This document shows positions 58,169 to 64,000 of a DNA stretch of 64,000 nucleotides, piece after piece. Source of the DNA: Cyrtodaria siliqua. Taxonomy: Eukaryota; Mollusca; Bivalvia; Adapedonta; Hiatellidae. Position 1 is the first letter of the stretch; every line of letters begins with the position of its first letter. The stretch covers positions 7,501-71,500 of the forward strand of contig JAWPHD010005079.1 of NCBI GenBank assembly GCA_037043455.1, read 5' to 3'. The notes beneath the pieces were generated by a model. It was not told where the DNA came from. It ran no database searches and worked only from the letters and a program-made list of their open reading frames with translations. The position numbers and the translations under genes were made by a program.

Positions 58169-58930
58169 ATTTTACCCCTCTGACTGGATAAGCAGTGGTC
58201 CTATTCTTGCCCGGGAACCAGACGGCGCCTTTAAGAGAATGTATGTGCGCGCGTGTGTGTGTGAGTGAGTAATTTACATGTGTATAGTCCATCCAGCATA
58301 ATCGGTTTTCATTTTTAATTTGGACCAAGAACCACAGAGTTATGGCCCTTGACTTAGTCAAAATAGGGGCTGAAAAACTTGTGTCGCGCCCTCCTCATTT
58401 GGTGTTAAGACACATACGTATTTTTATGTCTAGATATATGTGCTTGTTTTATTTATTATCTTCTTTGAGTTCCTATTTGATTAACAAAACATCAGAACAT
58501 GAACATACATAGAGCACAGCGATATTACATGTAAAGTCTGATACCTGATGGGTACATGTTTTACCCCTCTGCCTGGATAAGCAGTGGTCCTATTCTTGCC
58601 CGGGAACCAGACGGCGCCTTAAAAAAAATGTATATGCGCGCGTGTGTGTGTGTGTGAGTAATTTACATATGTATAGTCCATCCAGCATAATCGGTTTTCA
58701 TTTTTAATTTGGACCAAGAACCACAGAGTTATGGCCCTTGACTTAGTCAAAATAGGGGCTGAAAAACTTGTGTCGCGCCTTCCTCCATTACTATTTAACC
58801 CACGGTCGCCAAACTTTACAAGAATGTTGATCAGCAAGCAAAGATGTGCACCTGGGTTTTTTGTTTTTATTTTGGACCAAGAACCATAGAGGGCCATACC
58901 TTGACTTAGTCAAAATAGGGGCTGAAAAAC
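58169..58930. repeat. Bivalve dispersed repeat, two full copies and a fragment, direct
   Basis: 58169-58395 and 58558-58785 are near-identical ('cctctg.ctggataagcagtg', 'ccgggaaccagacggcgcct', (GT)n, 'tagtccatccagcataatcg', 'ggaccaagaaccacagagtt', 'cttgtgtcgcgcc'). 58845-58930 repeats the last part ('ggaccaagaaccatagaggg', 'agtcaaaataggggctgaaa'). The minus-strand frames here are the same repeat read twice. Confidence 0.9.
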
Positions 58931-59218
58931 TTATATATGTTAATAGTTTATTCAATACTTACAGTAGACCATTTGGTCCATGAGTGTAAAAATGCACAAA
59001 TAATTTTCAATTGCAGAGGCCGATGGCAGTAACAAACATTACATAATATCAAATGTTATACTAAAACAATATACTGATTCGAAATCAGTTTTAATTATGA
59101 TATTTCTAACATTGTATGTTTAACTATAAGCAATTGTTTAAAAAAAAACATTCTTCAGATCCACGTGTCACAGACGGTAGTATTGTTGTTAGAGTACCTC
59201 TGGGGAGAGTACTAGTAT

Positions 59219-59460
59219 TTATTGATTGTAATATATGCCATTTCGAATTTTAAAACCATCAAATACATAATTAGCCAAATTCTTTACAGTAGTAAGCCTT
59301 TCTGATGTCAACAGTTCTATAAATTTGGGAATATTTGGTCTTTGCCAATAGTATCGATTGATAAATTTTGTTCTTAGTTCTTTATATAAAGTACATTCCA
59401 ATATAAAATGGTATTCGTCTTCTAGAACGTCATATATACAACATTTGCATAAGGTATATG
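59219..59460 (-). pseudogene. 3' end of a non-LTR retrotransposon ORF (zinc-knuckle tail)
   Basis: Minus frame from about 59455: LCKCCIYDVLEDEYHF, then ILECTLYKELRTKFINRYYW, QRPNIPKFIELL and NLANYVFDGFKIRN, then a stop. The CxCC...EDEYHFILEC pattern with the following LYKELR is the cysteine-rich C-terminal tail found after the reverse transcriptase in many LINE ORF2 proteins. Upstream, the frame is closed by a TAA near 59465, and no reverse transcriptase motifs remain. It is a different clade from the LINE at 6958-8400. The AT-rich 300 bp below 59219 may be its 3' UTR. Confidence 0.75.
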
Positions 59461-60451
59461 ATGTTTAGGAATACATACGCTAACACATATAATTAGCACT
59501 TCGAATTAAACGTATAGTATTTGTAATTATAGAGTGGCATTTTTGTATCATGTGACAACAATACCCGCAATGTTATACAGTCATAAGTATAATATATTTA
59601 CATATATTAATACACAGTACAGTACTTAAGCGGCAGATGTTCTATTATGCTGGACGACACGTTAAACAATGATGAATGGACTAGTGAATGGACTAGTGAG
59701 TGGACTAGATCTAGATCAATTTAAATCCTACTGAAACGTTCGCCAGACATCTGTTAAGCTCATCTATTACTTACCACTTTCATTATTGTCGTGGCCTTAC
59801 ATCATTCAGCTGGGACCATGTACATTATGTGTTGTTGCACTGAAGCATGAAAATAATTATATTGGATTTAGTCATGCTGTTTTTTTTTCAAGTGGAAACT
59901 GTGCTAGTTGCGACTTAAATAAGTAAAGAAGGATGTGATTTCTGCAGACGTTCTGGATTTAGTGTACTAACTTAAAAGGTACTTATGGATTTCTAATGAT
60001 TTTTTGCTCTATACTATTTCATTGTTTACTTTTTTTATTTGTTTAACCAGGGGCAAAGTAAGAAAAAGGCCGAATGTGAAATGACATGTGTTGTTTACAT
60101 AACGTGTTGACCACATCAATACGCCATTTAAGTGCCACAGAACATGATATTCGTTCTCATGGCTGCTTAAAGACAGAGCTTGATATCGAATAACGATACA
60201 AAAGTGGTTTTGGAATCGATCTGTAGACGTTACACATACTATACTCCTCAAAATAATTTAAGGACCACAAAATAGAACAGTAATATAATCTAATATTTTC
60301 TATGGATTTTCATATACATATAAAAAGTTAACACGTGTGTGTAATGTAACAACTGTAAAAGAACACAACTAAACTTAACAATTGCAAAAAGAGAGTAAAT
60401 TGTTCAGTTACAGCACTTTAAAAAATTACCAAAATCCAAACAAACTTATTT
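59461..60451. other. Non-coding stretch
   Basis: A small tandem repeat 'gatgaatggactagtgaatg' plus 'gactagtgagtggactag' lies at 59672-59710. Otherwise nothing is recognised. Confidence 0.4.
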
Positions 60452-60723
60452 TCAGAAGTATATATTAACAATGTTAAAGTCGTCATATTGTTGTTTACAT
60501 GACATTTCACGCGTAGACAGATTGCAAATCATGTACTTATCACATGTTCGATAATCAATTATCCAATGTCCGCTACATTCACATTGCTGACATGTCTGAT
60601 CATTTTCTAATGTGATATTTTCTCCTGCAACAATCTCGATATGATGTTTTGAGTGTATGGGCTCCAGAACGGTTGATTGAAACGATTCTTTATTGAAGCG
60701 ATTCTTTATTGAAGCGATTCTTT
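60452..60723 (-). CDS. Candidate terminal exon with chitin-binding type-2-like cysteine pattern
   Basis: On minus, a good acceptor ('tttgcgtttcacag', AG at 60725-60724) precedes a frame open to TGA at 60454-60452, about 90 residues, entered in phase 1. The second half reads TCQQCECSGHWIIDYRTC, DKYMICNLSTREMSC and KQQYDDFNIVN. The C-x10-C-x5-C-x8-C spacing, with CDKYMIC and a following F-N, resembles the CBM14/peritrophin-A chitin-binding fold of secreted and shell-matrix proteins, though the last cysteines of that fold are missing. The first residues are encoded by a 17-bp tandem repeat ('gcgattctttattgaa' on plus, 60680-60725), giving a locally repetitive IASIKNRFNKESF. An alternative acceptor is 'attgttgcag' about 105 bp further in. 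The upstream exons are not found. The domain call is tentative. Confidence 0.4.
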
Positions 60724-60930
60724 CTGTGAAACGCAAATAAAATGCAGTATTGTATGCATATAGACTATGATACCAGCGTAGACTCGCCGATATTAAGAGT
60801 ACAAGTATATCCACCGTGCATTAAGTCATGTCCTCCACCATGTATGGATTGTTCTTGTATACAAACATGCCCTCCACCAGGTATGTGGAGTTCAACAGTA
60901 AACAAACATGTTCTCCACCATGTATTGACT
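60724..60930. other. Intronic or intergenic, with short 'catg.cctccacca' repeats
   Basis: 'catgtcctccaccatgtat' recurs three times (60826, 60867, 60907) with changes. The Cys/Pro-rich plus frame it creates is not supported otherwise. Confidence 0.5.
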
Positions 60931-61490
60931 AACAGGTGGTGAAAAGCATTTGCCACAACTGAGACTCGAACGCAGGGCGGCATAATGCAAACCGTGCCTA
61001 TGAGTTATTGAGAACTTATTTACACATATTTACCACAAATTTTGGAGACAGGTAGTTCATTCCGGGATGACTGTCATGCTTATTTCATACGATTTCGAGC
61101 TAATATACGAGGTCCTGGTTCCACGTTGGGTGCCAATCTAACAGGTGGTGAATAAAGTGTGCCTCAGTCGAGACTCGAACCCAGTGTCTCTGGCTTACCG
61201 CGCCAGTACTCTAACATCTGAGCTATCGAGGACACACGGTTGGAAATCGACTACTCACACTTTTCTTGTTCCTAGTTGCATACACACTCACCAGATTACA
61301 ACTCGTCCTTGAACTTATACATACAGAAGAACCAGTGCTGGTGTCTCTCATGATGATCCTAGACTAGCTCCACAATAAAGATGTTATAACAAACGTGCCC
61401 CAACCGGGATCCAGACCCTGGGTGTTTGGATTACCAACATTGCCATCGTTCTAACCTCTGAGCTATAAAGGACACAATAGTGGCAATATA
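60931..61490 (-). mobile_element. Cluster of three tRNA-derived SINE fragments
   Basis: On minus, tRNA-like heads occur at about 61175-61240 ('gatagctcagatgttagagt' ... 'gggttcgagtctcgactgag') and about 61400-61480 ('tatagctcagaggttagaac' ... 'gggtctggatcccggttggg'). A B-box-type end lies at about 60950-60975. Two share the tail 'ttcaccacctgttag'. The parent looks like a lysine/alanine-type tRNA. No head is clean enough to call a working tRNA. Confidence 0.6.
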
Positions 61491-61744
61491 TTCGATTGTA
61501 GGGTCATACCGGATCTTTCTCTCTCTATATATATGTATAGGTAATTATACTAGGATATATGCACGAGTTCTTTCGCGTATTAATATTGCGCGACTTTAGG
61601 ATATAATGAATGTATACATAAAATGAAAGAAGAATACGTATAACAATTGACAGCAACAGTTACACACAGTTATATGGACGAAAGAATAAGTACATTAATA
61701 CAACACATAAATTCACACAAATACGTTTCGACCCTGCGACATTT

Positions 61745-62012
61745 GATTGATTGATTGAATTGGATTTTATAGTCGCACCAACAGCTAAGGTCATATGGCG
61801 ACTTTCCAGCTTCCATTGGTGGAGGAAGACCCCAGGTGCCCCTCCGGGCAATTTTCGTGCACGGGCGAGCACCTGGGTAGAACCACCGACGTTCCGCAAG
61901 CCAGCTGGATAGCTTTCTCACATAAAGATTCCTAGGCCACTGAGGGATCGAACCTACAGCAAGTGATTTCAAGTCAGAGACGTTAACCACTCGGCCACGG
62001 ACGCCCCGACAT
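61745..62012 (-). mobile_element. tRNA(Ser/Leu)-derived SINE
   Basis: The minus head 'ggcgtccgtggccgagtggt' with 'gttcgatccctcagtggcct' (62009-61932) has good A and B boxes and a long variable arm. The body follows ('ggttctacccaggtgctcgc', 'gaggggcacctggggtcttc') with an (AATC)n tail at 61745-61765. It is the best-preserved SINE in the window. I still call it a SINE because the body and tail follow directly. Confidence 0.85.
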
Positions 62013-62654
62013 TTGATTGAAACACATGTTTAAATATATTAACTTACAGTCAGGTTAGTTTTACATTTGAGTTGCTGGGAGTGAGTCGCTCATCTGGCAG
62101 CATGTACTGCACCAATAATGAGGTTTGGCACTTAAAGGGACGCACGGCAATCTTGATATTTTAAAACTCGCGGCGTCCCGTTAGTTTTTCTGCATAACTC
62201 GCGTTTGTTCAATCATTATTGTTAATTATAAGAATAATTTAAAGCAATTTGTTTTTGCATATTATTAACTGTTGATTATATTGTACCAATAATATACCTG
62301 TGGAAGAATAACGAAGACCTTTTGAAAACTAAAACTGTTATTTAATTATATACAAGCAGTTTTAAAGTTAAAATGATTAATAAATCGAGATGCTAATTTT
62401 AAATTTCGATAACAAACTTCCAGATTGCCGTGTGTTCCTTTAAGAGCTTTACAAAGCTGGATGTTGTTGAGGCGTTTTTTTTCAAAACATATATTGTGTT
62501 TTATCGTATTTTCAGTACTGTTTGACCGAATACAATTAAGTTAATATGTGTTTATGAAGCTTCACGTATCACGGTATGAGCTTAAGTAAGTAGTACGTAT
62601 AACTGTTAATCATAAAACACAATTCATTGACAGTCACAGACTTACATGGACACC
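62013..62654. other. AT-rich non-coding stretch
   Basis: Nothing recognised. Confidence 0.4.
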
Positions 62655-62840
62655 ATTAGAGCGCTGTGGTCTAGTGGTAGAGCATTGGACCAAAAGTCGT
62701 GGGTTCGATCCCCACCATAACCATAATTATGTCCATGAGCAAGACACTTTATCTGCATTGCTTAGTACTGGTTCTACCCAGGAAGACAATCAAGAAGTAC
62801 CTAAGAAGCGAATCGCTTTCAACAGGTATAGAACAGTAAG
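62655..62840 (+). mobile_element. tRNA-derived SINE
   Basis: The head 'gctgtggtctagtggtagag' with 'gtcgtgggttcgatccccac' gives clear A and B boxes. The body 'tgagcaagacactttatctg' then 'cattgcttagtactggttct' matches 22480-22535. 'gagcaagacactt' is close to the conserved central motif of the SINE at 38650. Confidence 0.85.
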
Positions 62841-63526
62841 TTCAAGTTCATTACGTCTTGCAGTATGAAACATTTCTCTAATGTCGTCTGCTGATCAAGC
62901 GCGTCCAAACATTGCGCAAATTTTCCTTATTTGGCATTAATGCACCCGCTATATTTCCACAATTATCCAAAACCTGAATAAGATGCTTACTCATACAGTC
63001 ATACAGTAACATATTAGTAAATATATCAGAGCATGTTTTACTTTGATAACAATGTGAATGAGGCTTTATCTCATTATGTTAGGTTATATTGTGATGACGT
63101 TTTCCAACCGACATGCCTCCGACAGGGAGCAAACTCTTTGAAAGACAAAGATCTGTAGCTCTAAAGCGCAATGCCGTTGTCATTGAATTTAGTCATTGAG
63201 GCTGCTAACAATTTTCATAACTCGAGTTAGGAATCCAACAAAACACACCCAGGCGGCTTTATCCAGATCTTACCTGTGAAAGGATTACTAAAAGTTTTAA
63301 GGAATATACGCCTTTCATTATCTGTTAAACGCTTAACTAATGCTTACGTTAATGCCTGTGATATGATTTATAGCGCAATACACAAACATTGTGATATCTA
63401 TATGTACTCTTAAGCCGCATCTTTCTTACTTTATGTAATGTTATGATTGTTTTATGCAAACTTTCTCGTCTGTGTCGAGCTAAGCTGGTAAACTAGTCAA
63501 ATAGGATTTAGTCCGGATCTGGTAAA
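62841..63526. other. Non-coding stretch
   Basis: Nothing recognised. Confidence 0.4.
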
Positions 63527-63670
63527 CGAATGAATGAATGAATAAATTGTGTTTTATAACATGTTAACATGCAAGGTCATATCGGGCTGGAATGGGTAAT
63601 GGCGATGAACAAACATGACAGTAATGGAGATGAGATAATGACTGCAAATGAATACACCAAGTATATTTAA
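63527..63670 (+). mobile_element. (GAAT)n-headed SINE-like element
   Basis: 'cgaatgaatgaatgaataaa' is followed by 'ttgtgttttataacatgtta' and 'acatgcaaggtcatatcggg', then 'ggcgatgaacaaacatgaca'. Similar heads are at 25938 and 56355, and a similar tail is at 57330-57400. Confidence 0.6.
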
Positions 63671-63844
63671 AAACGCAACGTTTTTGATTTTCAATTATTT
63701 TTAGTCCGCTGGATTTTTGTTCAAATCAAGATTGTATTTTATGGCAGTACACAAGTCTCTTTGTTCCAAAGGTTATTATATGGCGATAAACAGTTGCATA
63801 AAATGTGCTCTTTCAGTTAAAACACATTTTGCACGAGGAATTGA

Positions 63845-64000
63845 ATTGAATTGAATGTTGTTTAACGGCTCATCAACACAGTATAGGTTATTTAGAGCCG
63901 CCCCCGGAGAGAGGGAAAGGATATTAGGGAACCGTGCCCTACTCTTATTATCGAATAGATTCCTATGGTTCTTTAACGTGCTCGGAGGATAGACCGATAC
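63845..64000 (-). mobile_element. SINE, GGGCAAGACACTT type, copy 3 (cut by window end)
   Basis: On plus, 'gttgtttaacggctcatcaa', 'tagagccgcccc', 'ctactcttattatcgaatag' and 'gtgctcggaggatagaccga' are the complement of the bodies at 38640 and 43236. An (AATTG)n-like tail precedes it. The rest lies beyond the window. Confidence 0.85.

Noticed and set aside
60742..60942. Cys/Pro-rich plus frame (CPPPC, CPPPGMW)
   Set aside because: It arises from a short 'cctccacca' repeat antisense to the intron of the candidate minus exon, with no supporting splice site.
61932..62009. tRNA-like head considered as a functional tRNA gene (also 15993-16060, 22408-22474, 62661-62728)
   Set aside because: Each is followed directly by a SINE body shared with other loci, and acceptor stems do not pair cleanly by eye. 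A covariance-model search would decide.

Overview
This window looks like intergenic or intronic DNA of a marine or freshwater bivalve mollusc. It is AT-rich and has no operons or long open frames. It is packed with tRNA-derived SINEs, LINE scraps, MITE-like inverted-repeat elements, minisatellites and very long microsatellites. Several repeat idioms are ones I associate with bivalve genomes, such as a GGGCAAGACACTT-type SINE body, 'cgaagtggagg...' followed by 'gtccgtccgtc', and 'ggaccaagaaccacagagttatggccc'. The species cannot be fixed from sequence alone.

No complete gene is visible. Three short stretches look like real exons. One is a signal-peptide-like first exon on + at 55451-55517. One is a terminal exon of unknown family on + at 44933-45261. 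One is a cysteine-rich terminal exon on - at 60452-60723 that resembles a chitin-binding type-2 module. All three use phase-1 splice boundaries, as is usual for secreted modular proteins, but I cannot join them to each other. Nearly all other open frames fall inside repeats.

Layout. 1-8.4 kb: family A copies, an 869-bp TAC microsatellite, and a dead LINE reverse transcriptase whose 3' part has a perfect 102-bp inverted copy beside it. 8.8-19.6 kb: MITE family C, MITE family D, a 1.8-kb palindromic element (family G), SINEs, and three copies of family E. 21.5-28.3 kb: hairpin elements, a 1.7-kb 38-bp satellite with a ~663-bp higher-order period, three CRE palindromes at 13-bp spacing, and a dead Helitron-type ORF (OTU-like domain plus a zinc-binding segment). 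29-47 kb: more family A copies, minisatellites, palindromes, nested MITEs and one candidate exon. 48.2-50.3 kb: a 2.08-kb foldback element whose arms are arrays of short tandem repeats, flanked by a 9-bp direct repeat. 51-64 kb: a 32-bp minisatellite, a 41-bp C run, two candidate exons, a perfect 915-bp GAGT microsatellite, another LINE tail, and a cluster of SINEs running off the window end.

The main biological theme is the density of non-autonomous inverted-repeat elements. At least ten separate palindromes or TIR elements lie in 64 kb, several built from tandem subrepeats. The 48.2-50.3 kb foldback element and the coordinated TIR variants of MITE family C are the best candidates for something not yet described. 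Family letters (A-H) are my own labels. All coordinates and repeat identities were read by eye, without alignment software.
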